Part shown: piece after piece, positions 23,039-31,559 of the stretch
Numbering within the stretch: the first letter of the stretch is position 1
Layout of the letters: each line of letters starts with the position of its first letter
Origin: Planctomycetota bacterium
GTDB taxonomy: Bacteria; Planctomycetota; Phycisphaerae; FEN-1346
Direction: 5' to 3'
Length of the DNA: 33,515 bases
Assembly: GCA_016872895.1 (NCBI GenBank)
Contig: VGYT01000013.1
Coordinates: forward strand, 1-33,515
Translations under genes and position numbers: made by a program
The notes under the pieces: generated by a model
What the model was told of the DNA's origin: nothing
Database searches by the model: none
What the model saw: only the letters and a program-made list of their open reading frames with translations

Positions 23039-25423
23039 TTACAGCCGCACGCCCACGTAGATGCCCACGTACAGGCCCAGCAGGAGCACCGCCAGGCCGC
23101 TCATCAGGGCGTAGAACCGCTGCGAAAACACGAACCGCGCCCACGCGAAGTAGCCCATCAGCAGCGCCAGCGCCGCCAGGCCCAGCGTCCAGTCCCAGGC
23201 CGTGCGCGGCTCGCGCCAGACGGCCGGCCCGAACGTGGGCGAGACGGCCAGCGCCGCCGCGAACCCCATCCCCACCACGCCCAGGATCACCGAGCACGCC
23301 CGCGCAGGGGCCGCCAACTGGAAAATCTCCTTCCGTATGGGATGCAGCGACTTGCCGACGGCCAGCCACGCAAACGCCGAGGCCGTGAGGATGATCGCGT
23401 TGATGGCCAGCCGCCCAGCGTCCCACAGCGTCGGGTGCGCCAGGTTGTGCCAGACGGCCAGCGTTGTGAACGTGACCATGAACACCGCCGGGTACAGCAT
23501 CTCGCCCCGCAGCCAGACGAACGACCACAGGAGGAAGACGGCGGCCATCGCCGCCAGCATGACGAGCGCGGCCGGGGTGCTCAGGCGGAACGCCGCCAGC
23601 ACCGCCCCCGTGAAGCACGAGATCACCGCCAGCGTGAAGATCGTCGTCGAGGCCCGCCGCTCCTCCCGGTACAGGGCGCACGTCCGCGACAAGAGCGCCA
23701 TGAACTTCGCCTCGTACAGGTACACCAGCAGGTGCGACGAGCCGTACCCGGCCACCGCACAAATAAGGTACGTATATAGGTCGCCCGTGTGCCGGAAGAG
23801 GCCCGCGTAAAGGATCGCGGCAATGCCGAAGCAGTAGAACAGGAACGTCCGCGCCGTGTGCCGCACCAGCCACATCGACAGGAGCCACGCCAGCAGCACC
23901 GCCAGCCACCCCGCCAGGCCCCACCCCGGCCCGAGCAGGGCCAGCGTGCCGCTCCGGCCCTCCGACAGGAACTGCGCGTACGCCCGCGCCTGCTGCACCG
24001 ACAGGTACACGGCCAGCGCCAGCGTCGTGGCCATGCCGAAGACCGTCAGCGGCACAGACTGCCGCCGCGCAGTCCGGTCCGAGGCCGTGCGCTTAAGTAC
24101 CTCCCGCAGCACGAGCGCCGCCACCAGCCACCCCACCGACGCCGCCGCCGACGCCTGGATGAGCCGCTGGTGCCACAAGACCGCCGGCGTCCCCGGTCCG
24201 AGGTGCGCAAGCGCCCCCAGGCCGCCCGTCGCCAGTCCTGCCACGAGGTAGTTCACCCAGGCCGGCGCCCGGTGCGCGTGCGCCAGGGCCAACACGCCCG
24301 CGGCTATCAGCAGGTCCACGCCCAGGTACTTGGCGGTCGTGCCGAAGGGCTCGACGCCCAGTGCGCCCAGGGCCATCGCCGCCGCTGCGAGGTAGAGCGC
24401 CCGCGGGAATCCGTCCCACGGGGCCGCCCGCAGCATCGGCCTCAGGATCGCCGCCAGCAGCGCCGCGCCCGTCGCCGTGACCAGGAGCACGGGCGGATAG
24501 CGGCCCCAGTAGCCGCCGGCGCCCTGGCCGCCCAGGACCGCCAGCGCCGCCACCGCCGCGAGGGCCGCCCCTAGCGCCGAGAAGCCGAACAGGTCCGGCT
24601 GCCTCAGCCCTGCGGCCGACACCAGCAGCACCGCCCACCATGCCCCCAGCGCCCACGCCGTGTGCCACGACGTGCCGTGCCAGACGGCCATGAACCCGGC
24701 CGCCATCGCGGCCATGCTGGCGGCCACGAGCGGCACAATCAGAAGGCCCTGCCGGTACCACCGCACGTTGAGTTCCTGCCGGGGCACAAGGGCCAGGACG
24801 CCGGCCGCCGCCACCATCAGAAGCGACACGCCCGCCGCCGCCGAGGTCACCCAGGCCGCCGCCGGGGCCGTCGCCACGTACGCGGGCACTTCCAGCCCCA
24901 GCCCGCCCGACACGAAGTCGCGCACGCCGAGCACCGCCGTCACCGCCGCCGCCAGGATGGCCAGGTACACCAGCAGTTCCGCGCGGAATCGCCAGACCGT
25001 GGCGATGAACACGGCCGCCAGCGGCGCCTCGACCGCAAGCGTGATGCTCGGCTGATACGCGGCACGCACGAACGCCGACCCCATCAGCGTAATGCCCGCC
25101 AACAGGGCGCTGGAGCGCCGCCACGGCCGCGTCGTTGCGCGACGCCTCAGCGCGCTGCCCACGTAGCACGCGGCGCCCACGGCCGCGATGACCTCCGTCC
25201 CCAGCGTGCTCGTCAGCAGGTACGTGCGGAAAGACATGGGCGGACGCACGGCCAGGTAGGCCGCGCACAGGGCCGCCCACGCGCCCGCCACTGCGGCCAG
25301 GAACCGCAGCGCGACGGCCGCCGACTTTATCCGCCGCCCCAGGAGCCACAGCCCGCCGGCCGCAAGCGCACCAGCGGCCGCCCCCAGCGGCGCAAACAGC
25401 GTCGGCTCGATGAAGGCCGGCAT
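23039..25423 (-). CDS. Large polytopic membrane protein of unknown function
   Basis: A 794-residue protein made almost entirely of hydrophobic helices, roughly twenty, with short Arg-rich loops, so it is an inner-membrane protein. I do not recognise the family. The C-terminal third contains a longer hydrophilic loop with YLYEAKFMALLSRTCALYRE between helices. The ATG at 25423 is chosen because AAGGTGA lies about 10 nt upstream and it starts just before the first helix (LFAPLGAAAGALAAGGLWLL). A further in-frame start at 25471 would add 16 residues. It follows uvrC's upstream region with a gap of about 130 bp on the same strand, but no functional link is evident. A transporter or polymer-handling role would be guesswork. 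Confidence 0.7.
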   Translation of the reverse strand: MPAFIEPTLFAPLGAAAGALAAGGLWLLGRRIKSAAVALRFLAAVAGAWAALCAAYLAVRPPMSFRTYLLTSTLGTEVIAAVGAACYVGSALRRRATTRPWRRSSALLAGITLMGSAFVRAAYQPSITLAVEAPLAAVFIATVWRFRAELLVYLAILAAAVTAVLGVRDFVSGGLGLEVPAYVATAPAAAWVTSAAAGVSLLMVAAAGVLALVPRQELNVRWYRQGLLIVPLVAASMAAMAAGFMAVWHGTSWHTAWALGAWWAVLLVSAAGLRQPDLFGFSALGAALAAVAALAVLGGQGAGGYWGRYPPVLLVTATGAALLAAILRPMLRAAPWDGFPRALYLAAAAMALGALGVEPFGTTAKYLGVDLLIAAGVLALAHAHRAPAWVNYLVAGLATGGLGALAHLGPGTPAVLWHQRLIQASAAASVGWLVAALVLREVLKRTASDRTARRQSVPLTVFGMATTLALAVYLSVQQARAYAQFLSEGRSGTLALLGPGWGLAGWLAVLLAWLLSMWLVRHTARTFLFYCFGIAAILYAGLFRHTGDLYTYLICAVAGYGSSHLLVYLYEAKFMALLSRTCALYREERRASTTIFTLAVISCFTGAVLAAFRLSTPAALVMLAAMAAVFLLWSFVWLRGEMLYPAVFMVTFTTLAVWHNLAHPTLWDAGRLAINAIILTASAFAWLAVGKSLHPIRKEIFQLAAPARACSVILGVVGMGFAAALAVSPTFGPAVWREPRTAWDWTLGLAALALLMGYFAWARFVFSQRFYALMSGLAVLLLGLYVGIYVGVRL

Positions 25424-25524
25424 GACGGGCGTCACCTTCCCTCCGGGACGTGAAGCGCTCCAGGACCGCATCGTAAGAGGCCCCGAGCGAAGCGTCTAGC
25501 CAAAAAACCCCCGCAAGAATTCGG

Positions 25525-25552
25525 TTGCAATGGCAAGGGTGAATTCTACAAT
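25525..25552 (+). promoter_or_regulatory. Sigma70-like promoter for the 25.6-kb gene
   Basis: TTGCAA at 25525-25530 and TACAAT at 25547-25552 are separated by 16 bp. They lie in the divergent gap between the membrane protein gene and the small membrane-anchored protein gene. Confidence 0.5.
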
Positions 25553-25674
25553 GCGCGGCGTGGCAGGCGGGGCGCGCCGGTGCGCGGCGTGGCGCGGGCC
25601 GGAAGCGCCTCGGGCCGGGAGGGCGCACGATTCTGGCTGCGCGCAGCATCTGTGGCGTCGGGATCGGCCTGCTG

Positions 25675-26058
25675 GTGGTCGCTGCCCTGGCGGGGGCGGG
25701 GCTGGTCGCGGCCGGCCGGTGGGACGCCGCCGCCGCGGCCGAGGCCCGCGCGGGCGCCGCCGGCGGCCAGGGCGTCGTCGTCTCCGCGACGCCGCTCGGC
25801 GACAACGAGGTTGTTATATGCCTTGTCGATACGTCGCGCGAACGCCTGGCGGTGTACGTGGCCGATGCGCGGCGGAGCCGGCTGCGGCTCCTTGCGGTGC
25901 GCGACCTCTCGGCCGACTGGGCGCTGTCGGACTACAACAACGACCCGCCGCTGCCGAAAGACATCCGGGCCCGCGCCGAACGGGGCGGCCAAGGCGCACG
26001 CCCGCCGTCGCCCGCCGAGGACGCGGGCCGCGGCGGGCCGCCGGCCCCCCCCCGGTGA
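25675..26058 (+). CDS. Small membrane-anchored conserved-type protein (start uncertain)
   Basis: A protein of about 127 residues, unknown function. The informative core is NEVVICLVDTSRERLAVYVA, followed by RLRLLAVRDLSADWALSDYNNDPP, a pattern I associate with small planctomycete proteins having one N-terminal membrane helix. The GTG at 25675 is the first standard start, but in-frame codons back to about 25630 complete a membrane helix (SICGVGIGLLVVAALAGAGL), and GGGAGG at 25617-25622 lies 7 nt before an ATT at 25630. The true start is therefore probably non-standard or near 25630. The C-terminus is a Pro/Gly/Arg-rich tail. It lies immediately upstream of the HTH-TM gene, with a possible promoter between them. 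Confidence 0.55.
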   Translation: MVAALAGAGLVAAGRWDAAAAAEARAGAAGGQGVVVSATPLGDNEVVICLVDTSRERLAVYVADARRSRLRLLAVRDLSADWALSDYNNDPPLPKDIRARAERGGQGARPPSPAEDAGRGGPPAPPR

Positions 26059-26087
26059 ACCCGGGGCGCCGCGCCGGGCTGCGGTCG

Positions 26088-26093
26088 TATAAT
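26088..26093 (+). promoter_or_regulatory. Candidate -10 element upstream of the HTH-TM gene
   Basis: A perfect TATAAT lies 30 bp after the preceding stop and about 50 bp before the GTG start, standing out in GC-rich DNA. No clear -35 element is visible at the right distance. Confidence 0.35.
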
Positions 26094-26142
26094 CAAGGGG
26101 AGGCCGCACGGGGCGGCCCGTTCTGAATCAGGAGGTTCTGCC

Positions 26143-26964
26143 GTGGACCTGATCAGTCTTGAGGAAGCGAAGAAACTGCTGGGCAAGACCGAGGCTGAAC
26201 TCGAAGAGATGCGCAAGAAGGGCGACCTGCGCGCGTTCAAGGACGGCCCATCCTGGAAGTTCCGCAAGGAAGACATCGACCGCCTGGCCGGCGCGGCCGC
26301 CGCAGAGAAACCCGCCGAGGGCGAGGCCAAGGCCGCAGGCGACACCCTGATGAGCATCGACGCAGACATCCTCTTCGCCGAAGAGGAGGAGGTCCCCGCC
26401 GACAGCGCCGCAGAAACCTGGATCGCCGCCGACACCGAGGGCGTGTTCCCCAAAGGCCAGGGCGGCGAGCAGGCCCGCGGCGTGGCCGAGGCCATGGCCG
26501 CGCCGGAAACCGAGCCGGCGCCCCTGGCCCTCAGCCCGGAGACCGATGAGTCCAGCCTCGGGGCCGTCCTCAGCGAAGAGGAACTGGCCGGCGCAGAGGG
26601 CGGCGAAGAGGCCGCCATCGCCGTTGACACCGAGAGCGGATCGGCCGTGGTCGTCCCCGGCTCGGGCACGAGCGGCACGGCGGCCGTCCCCAGCCGGACG
26701 CGGATCGTTACGCTGGTCGAGCCCCCCGCGCACCACGCGGAGTTCACCTTTATGCTGGGCATCGCCGCCGTGATGCTCGCGGTGGCGACGCTGGGGGTCA
26801 TGTCGGTCATGGCCGGCTCGGTGCCGAACTTCCTGCTCTCGATCGGCAGCGAATCGACGCCGCTTATCATCTTGGCCTCGGGCGTCGTGCTGGTGCTGGC
26901 CGCGGCCGGCATCGGCTACATTCTCCAGAAGCAGCGTGCGGCCCGCGAGGCCGTCGGCGGGTAG
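26143..26964 (+). CDS. Helix-turn-helix (excisionase/MerR-like) protein with two C-terminal membrane helices
   Basis: A 273-residue protein. Residues 1-48 have the excisionase-type winged helix-turn-helix pattern (LISLEEAKKLLGKTEAELEE, then RAFKDGPSWKFRKEDIDRLA). A long acidic, Ala/Glu-rich linker follows, and two membrane helices lie near the C-terminus (about 205-228 and 238-262). A DNA-binding-like head tethered to the membrane is unusual; the head may instead bind protein. The GTG at 26143 is chosen because AGGAGG lies 7 nt upstream. The downstream OmpA-like lipoprotein is on the same strand after a 174-bp gap with two hairpin repeats, so co-function in the envelope is possible but not shown. 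Confidence 0.8.
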   Translation: MDLISLEEAKKLLGKTEAELEEMRKKGDLRAFKDGPSWKFRKEDIDRLAGAAAAEKPAEGEAKAAGDTLMSIDADILFAEEEEVPADSAAETWIAADTEGVFPKGQGGEQARGVAEAMAAPETEPAPLALSPETDESSLGAVLSEEELAGAEGGEEAAIAVDTESGSAVVVPGSGTSGTAAVPSRTRIVTLVEPPAHHAEFTFMLGIAAVMLAVATLGVMSVMAGSVPNFLLSIGSESTPLIILASGVVLVLAAAGIGYILQKQRAAREAVGG

Positions 26965-27000
26965 GAGCCGGCAAGCGCCCGGAGCCGGTATTGACGGGTG

Positions 27001-27077
27001 CCATGCTTTCGCGCTTCTGCGAAAGCATGGTCGTGTGGCGCCCGAACGCATGCTTTCGCGCTTCTGCGAGAGCATGG
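27001..27077. repeat. Two GCTTTCGC hairpin repeats
   Basis: 27001-27030 is a perfect hairpin (CCATGCTTTCGC, loop GCTTCT, GCGAAAGCATGG) with the same arms as the copy at 798-827. 27048-27077 is a second copy with two arm mismatches and the same loop. They occupy the gap before the OmpA gene. Confidence 0.85.
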
Positions 27078-27138
27078 CGCCGAGAGATGAACTTACAACT
27101 CAGCCGCTCGTATTCCTGACCCAGGAAAGGAGAGCAGC

Positions 27139-27945
27139 ATGCATCGGGTTGCGGTGGCCATGATGGTGACCGTCGTGGGGCTGTCGGCCTTCATGTCGGT
27201 CGGGTGCGTGGACGAGAAGAAGTATAACGCCCTCCTCATGATGAACCGGGGGCAGGAAAAAACCATCCAGGAGAAAGACGCCCAACTTGCAGGGCTGAAC
27301 GAGCGGGTGGCGGCCATGACGGCCCGCTCCGGCGACGTCAACCGCCTCCTGGCCGAAAAGGACGACCTCATCGCCGCACTCAGGCAGGAACGCGACGCCA
27401 CCCGACGCGCGTTCGACGAACTGACGAAGGCCTACGGCGACCTCGCGAAGCGCGCGCCCGTCGTCAGCGGCGTGGGCATCCCCGAGAAGGTGGCCATCGA
27501 AATCCAGGCCCTGGCCGAGCAGTACCCGGACGTCTTCGATTTCGACGCCGCCACCGGCCGCCTGCGATTCAAGGCCGACCTGACGTTCGACAGCGGCTCG
27601 GAGACCGTCAAGCCCGACGCCCAGGCCGCGCTGACGAAACTCGGCGCCATCCTCACCGGCGACGCGGCCAAGATGCTCCGCATCAGCATCTTCGGCCATA
27701 CGGACAACGACCCGGTCAAGAAGCCGCCCACGATTGCGCGCCTCAAGGAACTCGGCAAGGCGGCCACCAACCAGGGCCTCAGCGAGGCCCGCGCCGAGGC
27801 GGTCGCGGCTGTCCTTAAGGCCGCCGGCGTCGCCGCCGGCCGCATCACCACCAGGGGCGTCGGCGAGTCGCAGCCCATCGCGCCGAACACCACCCCCGAC
27901 GGAAAAGCCAGGAACCGCCGCGTGGAAATCTTCCTGTCTTCGTAA
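27139..27945 (+). CDS. OmpA-family peptidoglycan-binding lipoprotein
   Basis: A 268-residue outer-membrane-type lipoprotein predicted to tether the envelope to peptidoglycan. The lipobox is FMSVGC with C23. Residues about 35-110 form a coiled coil (KTIQEKDAQLAGLNERVAAM, then LAEKDDLIAALRQERDATRR). The OmpA C-terminal domain runs from about 140, with LTFDSGSETVKPDA, ISIFGHTDNDP, LSEARAEAVAAVLKAAGV and ARNRRVEIFL, including the Asp and Arg positions that bind diaminopimelate. AAAGGAG lies about 8 nt before the ATG. It resembles Pal-like proteins with a coiled-coil spacer. Its pairing with the upstream HTH-TM protein is by position only. Confidence 0.9.
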   Translation: MHRVAVAMMVTVVGLSAFMSVGCVDEKKYNALLMMNRGQEKTIQEKDAQLAGLNERVAAMTARSGDVNRLLAEKDDLIAALRQERDATRRAFDELTKAYGDLAKRAPVVSGVGIPEKVAIEIQALAEQYPDVFDFDAATGRLRFKADLTFDSGSETVKPDAQAALTKLGAILTGDAAKMLRISIFGHTDNDPVKKPPTIARLKELGKAATNQGLSEARAEAVAAVLKAAGVAAGRITTRGVGESQPIAPNTTPDGKARNRRVEIFLSS

Positions 27946-27962
27946 CACTGCGGCGCGAACTC

Positions 27963-28044
27963 GACCCCCGGCTTACGCCGGGGGCTAGTCAGTGAGCGAC
28001 GCGACGCCGACCCCCCCGCTTGTGCCGGGGGCTAATCAACGAGC
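27963..28044. repeat. CCCCGGCTTACGCCGGGG hairpin repeats, two copies
   Basis: Copies at 27963-27999 and 28009-28044 share GACCCCC-G-GCTTACGCCGGGGGCTA and a TCAACGAGCG-like tail; the second reads GCTTGTGCCGGGGGCTAATC. A third copy lies at 29392-29429 beyond the next gene. The second copy supplies the end and stop codon of the minus-strand gene starting at 29252. Confidence 0.85.
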
Positions 28045-29252
28045 GGCCCGGCGCCGTCCAGTCCGAGCGCCTGCGCAAGCGGCGGCCAGGCCTCCTGCAC
28101 GTCGAACTGACGGCTTGACGCCCGCACCAGCGGCACCTCTACGCCGCCCACGCGCGCGGTCATAATCGGCGCCATGCCGCCGGCGTCCGCCGGCCCCTCG
28201 AACCGCGCGCGGTTCCCGGTCACGCGCACGCGCAGGCAAAGGCCGGTGAACTCCAGCGGCCCGCCGCCGGCGGTCGCCCCGGCCTTCAGGCCCGCCGGGA
28301 GCGTCTCCAGCCACTCAAGCAGCGCGGGGCTGATCTGGCCGCCGCCTGAGTCGAGCCTCAACTCCAGTTCCGCCGGCCCGTGCGCGGGGCGGTCGCAGGA
28401 AAGTAAGAGCGCCGCCCGCCCCGTCATCGGGCCGCCCGGCATGCTGCGCGTCCACGGCTCAAGGTCGAGGTCGCGCAGGGCGGCCCGCAGGTGCGCGGGC
28501 CTGGCGGGGTCGGCCGGCTCGTACTCGGCCTCCAGGTCGAGCGCCCCGGCAATCGCCGCATCCGCCCTCGGCTCGCCCGCGGCCGTCCGGCCGAGCGCGA
28601 GGCTGACAATGTCGGCCTTCACGTACTCCAGCACGCCGCGCTCCGACGCCGGGTTGAGGCGCATCACCGCCAGTTTCCGCAGGAGCGTGTCTTCGCCGCG
28701 GCCCAGGAGCGCGGCGTTCTTTGTCTCTGGCCGGACGAGCGTGACCGTGTACGCGGTCATGTTCGAGAGGGCGACGGCCTGGATGCTCGTGCGCAGCATC
28801 CGCCCGCCCACGTCCAGCCGCACGTCCAGCCGCTCCACCACGAGCGACGCCAGGCCCGGCGCGCCTGCCGGCTGAACGAGCCGCTGGTTCAGGGCCGCCA
28901 GGGTCTCAAGCGGGGCGGGACCTTCCAGCGCCAGTATCCCGCGAGCCGCGCGGACGTGGCAGCCGTAGGCGTTCGACTCGGCCTTGATGTCTTCCATGCG
29001 CAGGGCCAGGCGCCCGCCGCCGGCGGTCCACGCCAGGTCAACCGCCCCGGCGACGGCCGATGCCGGCCCCGTGGGCCGCAGGGCCGTCACCACGGCCCGG
29101 CACCGCAGGCGCGATTCCAGTTCCGCCGCCGCGGCCCGAGCGTGCCCGCGGACCCGCAGCCCCCACGCGGTCATCGCGACGGCGATCGCGGCGGCTGCGA
29201 CCGGCAGCACGGCGGCCACGGCCCAGCGCAGGTGTTTTTTTCGCAGATACAT
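28032..29252 (-). CDS. N-terminally membrane-anchored protein of unknown family
   Basis: A 406-residue protein with a basic N-terminus (YLRKKHLRW) and one membrane helix at about 10-30 (AVAAVLPVAAAAIAVAMTAW). A long extracytoplasmic domain follows, rich in alternating beta-type segments (LASLVVERLDVRLDVGG, LEFTGLCLRVRVTGNRARFE). The layout recalls AsmA-like or lipid-transport proteins, but I see no diagnostic motif and treat it as unknown. The ATG at 29252 is chosen because the helix follows directly; in-frame sequence further upstream to 29465 only translates repeats. The last residues (PLVD) and TAG stop come from the hairpin repeat at 28009-28044. Confidence 0.65.
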   Translation of the reverse strand: MYLRKKHLRWAVAAVLPVAAAAIAVAMTAWGLRVRGHARAAAAELESRLRCRAVVTALRPTGPASAVAGAVDLAWTAGGGRLALRMEDIKAESNAYGCHVRAARGILALEGPAPLETLAALNQRLVQPAGAPGLASLVVERLDVRLDVGGRMLRTSIQAVALSNMTAYTVTLVRPETKNAALLGRGEDTLLRKLAVMRLNPASERGVLEYVKADIVSLALGRTAAGEPRADAAIAGALDLEAEYEPADPARPAHLRAALRDLDLEPWTRSMPGGPMTGRAALLLSCDRPAHGPAELELRLDSGGGQISPALLEWLETLPAGLKAGATAGGGPLEFTGLCLRVRVTGNRARFEGPADAGGMAPIMTARVGGVEVPLVRASSRQFDVQEAWPPLAQALGLDGAGPLVD

Positions 29253-29346
29253 TTGTGCATGAACCGCCGGCCGGGAAATGCGCCGCCGGCGAACGCCCCG
29301 CCCTGGTTGGCCCCCCGCCAGGCGGAGGGCGACGCTGCGCCGCCGC

Positions 29347-29370
29347 CCGTCGCCGTACCGGCGACGGCTG
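29347..29370. repeat. Single GTCGCCGTACCGGCGAC hairpin
   Basis: This is the same perfect hairpin (GTCGCCG-TAC-CGGCGAC) as in the 75-bp tandem units at 7652-7876, followed by GGCTGAACGACGG as there. It shows that the unit is dispersed and not confined to the exosortase operon. Confidence 0.8.
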
Positions 29371-29391
29371 AACGACGGTGCTCCTGCGCCG

Positions 29392-29429
29392 CCGACCCCC
29401 GGCTTACGCCGGGGGCTGGTCAACGAGCG
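29392..29429. repeat. CCCCGGCTTACGCCGGGG hairpin repeat, third copy
   Basis: GACCCCCGGCTTACGCCGGG followed by GGCTGGTCAACGAGCG matches the two copies at 27963-28044. The copies bracket the minus-strand gene at 28032-29252 in the same orientation. Confidence 0.85.
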
Positions 29430-29465
29430 CCGCGCGTGCGCGGGCGGGGCGACAGCCATCCGCAA

Positions 29466-30614
29466 TCACGACAAGTCCTGTGCCGCGCGGCGCCAGGCCT
29501 CGTAGGCGGCCTTCATCTGGCGGAGCGAATCGCCGCCGAACTTGCGGACCATCGCCCCGGCCAGTTCCGTCGCCACGACGGCCTCCACGATGACGCTCGC
29601 GGCCGGGGCGGCGCACACGTCGCTCCGCTCGAAAGCGGCCTCCTCGGGCCGGCGCGTCCGCAGGTCCACCGAGGGCAGGGGCCGGGCGAGGGTCGATATC
29701 GGCTTCATCGCGGCCCGCAGCACCACCGGCTGGCCGTTCGTCATGCCGCCCTCAAGGCCCCCCGCGTTGTTCGTCGGCCGCACGAAGCCCAGGCCCGGCG
29801 AGTCGCCGAGCGCCGCATCGTAAAGAATCGGGTCGTGCACCTGGCTGCCCGGGCGCTCTGCGGCGGCGAAGCCCAGGCCGAGTTCCACCCCCTTGACGGC
29901 CTGGATGCTCATCACCGCCTGCGCCAGCCGCCCGTCGAGTTTCTCGATCCACTGCGTGTGGCGCCCGAGGCCGGGCGGCAGGCCCGCCGCTACGCACTCG
30001 ATGATGCCGCCCAGGGTGTCGCCGGCGTCGCGGGCCCGGTCGATGGCGGCCTTCATGGCGGCGTCGGCCCGCGGGTCGGGCGAGTACAGGTCGCTTGCGT
30101 CTCGGCGGCGTCGGCGATCCGCCAGGTCGGCCGGCACTTCGGCGGCCGCCGGCCCGATGCGCACAACGTACGCCAGGACCTCGGCGCCGAACTCGGCCAG
30201 CAGGGCCTTGGCGAGGGCCCCTGCGGCCACGCGGCCGGCCGTCTCGCGGGCGCTGGCGCGCTCCAGGATGCTGCGCACGTCGGCGTCGAGAAACCCCAGC
30301 GCGCCCGCCAGGTCGGCGTGGCCGGGCCGCGGACGGAAGACCGGCTCGGCCTGGTCAAGGCGGGCGTCGCGGTTGCGGACCACCAGGACCACGGGGCCGG
30401 GCAGGGTGCGGCCGCGGCGGACGCCCGCGAGAATTTCGGCGCGGTCGCGCTCGATCTGCTGGCGCCCGCCGCGGCCGTAACCGCCCTGGCGGCGGGCAAG
30501 GTCGGCGTCGATGCGTGCGATGTCCACCGGCAGGCCCGCCGGCAGGCCCTCGATGAGGGCCACGACGGCCGGGCCGTGAGACTCGCCCGCCGTGCGAACG
30601 GTAAGGTCGGACAT
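29466..30614 (-). CDS. aroC: Chorismate synthase
   Basis: This enzyme converts 5-enolpyruvylshikimate-3-phosphate to chorismate with reduced FMN, the last step of the shikimate pathway, in the cytoplasm. The 382-residue length is normal. Visible signatures: TAGESHGPAVVALIEGLPAG (residues 8-27), RRQGGYGRGGRQQIERD, RPRPGHADLAG (95-105), ERASARETAGRVAAGA (118-133) and the late RSDVCAAPAASVIVEAVVA block. The ATG at 30614 places GESHGP at residues 10-15, as in the family. It lies about 57 bp downstream of purC on the same strand, so the two may be cotranscribed; a hairpin sits in the gap. Confidence 0.96.
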   Translation of the reverse strand: MSDLTVRTAGESHGPAVVALIEGLPAGLPVDIARIDADLARRQGGYGRGGRQQIERDRAEILAGVRRGRTLPGPVVLVVRNRDARLDQAEPVFRPRPGHADLAGALGFLDADVRSILERASARETAGRVAAGALAKALLAEFGAEVLAYVVRIGPAAAEVPADLADRRRRRDASDLYSPDPRADAAMKAAIDRARDAGDTLGGIIECVAAGLPPGLGRHTQWIEKLDGRLAQAVMSIQAVKGVELGLGFAAAERPGSQVHDPILYDAALGDSPGLGFVRPTNNAGGLEGGMTNGQPVVLRAAMKPISTLARPLPSVDLRTRRPEEAAFERSDVCAAPAASVIVEAVVATELAGAMVRKFGGDSLRQMKAAYEAWRRAAQDLS

Positions 30615-30642
30615 GGGATGGACGCCCTTGTCGCAGATAGCC

Positions 30643-30666
30643 GCGGCTTTGCAGCCGCGGCTCGAT
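30643..30666. repeat. AGCCGCGGCT hairpin between purC and aroC
   Basis: AGCCGCGGCT-TTGC-AGCCGCGGCT forms a perfect hairpin in the 57-bp gap. There is no T-run on either strand, so it is more likely a repeat or mRNA-stability element than a terminator. Confidence 0.55.
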
Positions 30667-30671
30667 TGCCC

Positions 30672-31559
30672 TTACGCGAAGCGGTTGCCCGTCAGCCGCT
30701 CGTACGCCTCCACGTACTTGGCGCGAGTCCTGGCCACGATGTCGTCCGGCAGGTCCGGTCCGGGCGGCGTGCGGTTCCACCAGGCGAGCGTGTCGAGCCA
30801 GTTGCGGAGGAACTGCTTGTCGAAACTGGGCTGGTCGCGGCCGGGCTGGTACGTGTCGGCGGGCCAGAAACGCGACGAGTCGGGCGTGAGCACTTCATCG
30901 ACGAGAATGATTTCGCCGTCGGCCTCGCCCCACTCGAACTTCGTATCGGCGATTATTATGCCGCGCGTGCGGGCGTACTCGGCGGCCTTCCGGTAGATCG
31001 CCAGGCTGCGGTCGCGCAGGGTCGCGGCCGCCTGGCGACCGATGATCTCGCAGGCCCGCGCGAACGAAATGTTCTCGTCGTGGCCCGTCTCCGCCTTCGT
31101 GGCCGGGGTGAAAATGGGCTGCGGCAGGGGGTCGCTTTGCCGCAGGCCCGCCGGCAGCGGGACGCCGCACACCGTGCCGCCCGCCTGGTACTCCTTCCAG
31201 CCGGACCCCGCCAGGTACCCGCGGACGACGCACTCGACGGGGAAGACCCTGGCCTTGCGGCAGAGCATGGTGCGGCCCCGGAGGGCGTCGGCGTGGGCGC
31301 GGACTGCGGGCGGCATGAGGCCGACGTCGGCGGTTACCAGGTGGTTCGGCGTCAGGTCCGCCAGGAAGTCGAACCACCACAGGCTGAGGGCCGTCAGCAG
31401 GCGCCCCTTGTCGGGGATGGGCGTCGGCATGACCACGTCGTAGGCGCTGATGCGGTCGGTGGCGACCAGGAGCAGCCGGTCGCCCAGGTCGTACACGTCG
31501 CGGACCTTGCCGCGGCGCAGCGGCCAGTCCAGGTGCGTCTCGCGGACGGCGACGGCCAT
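30672..31559 (-). CDS. purC: Phosphoribosylaminoimidazole-succinocarboxamide synthase (SAICAR synthetase)
   Basis: This enzyme joins CAIR and aspartate, using ATP, to form SAICAR in purine synthesis. The 295-residue length is typical of the PurC type found in yeast and many bacteria. Signatures: [11 protein letters not shown] (18-27), [61 protein letters not shown] (145-165) and ADTKFEWG. The ATG at 31559 has GGAGC about 7 nt upstream and gives the normal N-terminus; an in-frame extension to 31748 runs into the divergent promoter region. It is followed closely by aroC and faces the GH10-like gene divergently. Confidence 0.96.
   Translation of the reverse strand: MAVAVRETHLDWPLRRGKVRDVYDLGDRLLLVATDRISAYDVVMPTPIPDKGRLLTALSLWWFDFLADLTPNHLVTADVGLMPPAVRAHADALRGRTMLCRKARVFPVECVVRGYLAGSGWKEYQAGGTVCGVPLPAGLRQSDPLPQPIFTPATKAETGHDENISFARACEIIGRQAAATLRDRSLAIYRKAAEYARTRGIIIADTKFEWGEADGEIILVDEVLTPDSSRFWPADTYQPGRDQPSFDKQFLRNWLDTLAWWNRTPPGPDLPDDIVARTRAKYVEAYERLTGNRFA

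Noticed and set aside
30643-30666. Terminator between purC and aroC
   Set aside because: It is a perfect hairpin but without a T-run; the genes are 57 bp apart and may be cotranscribed.
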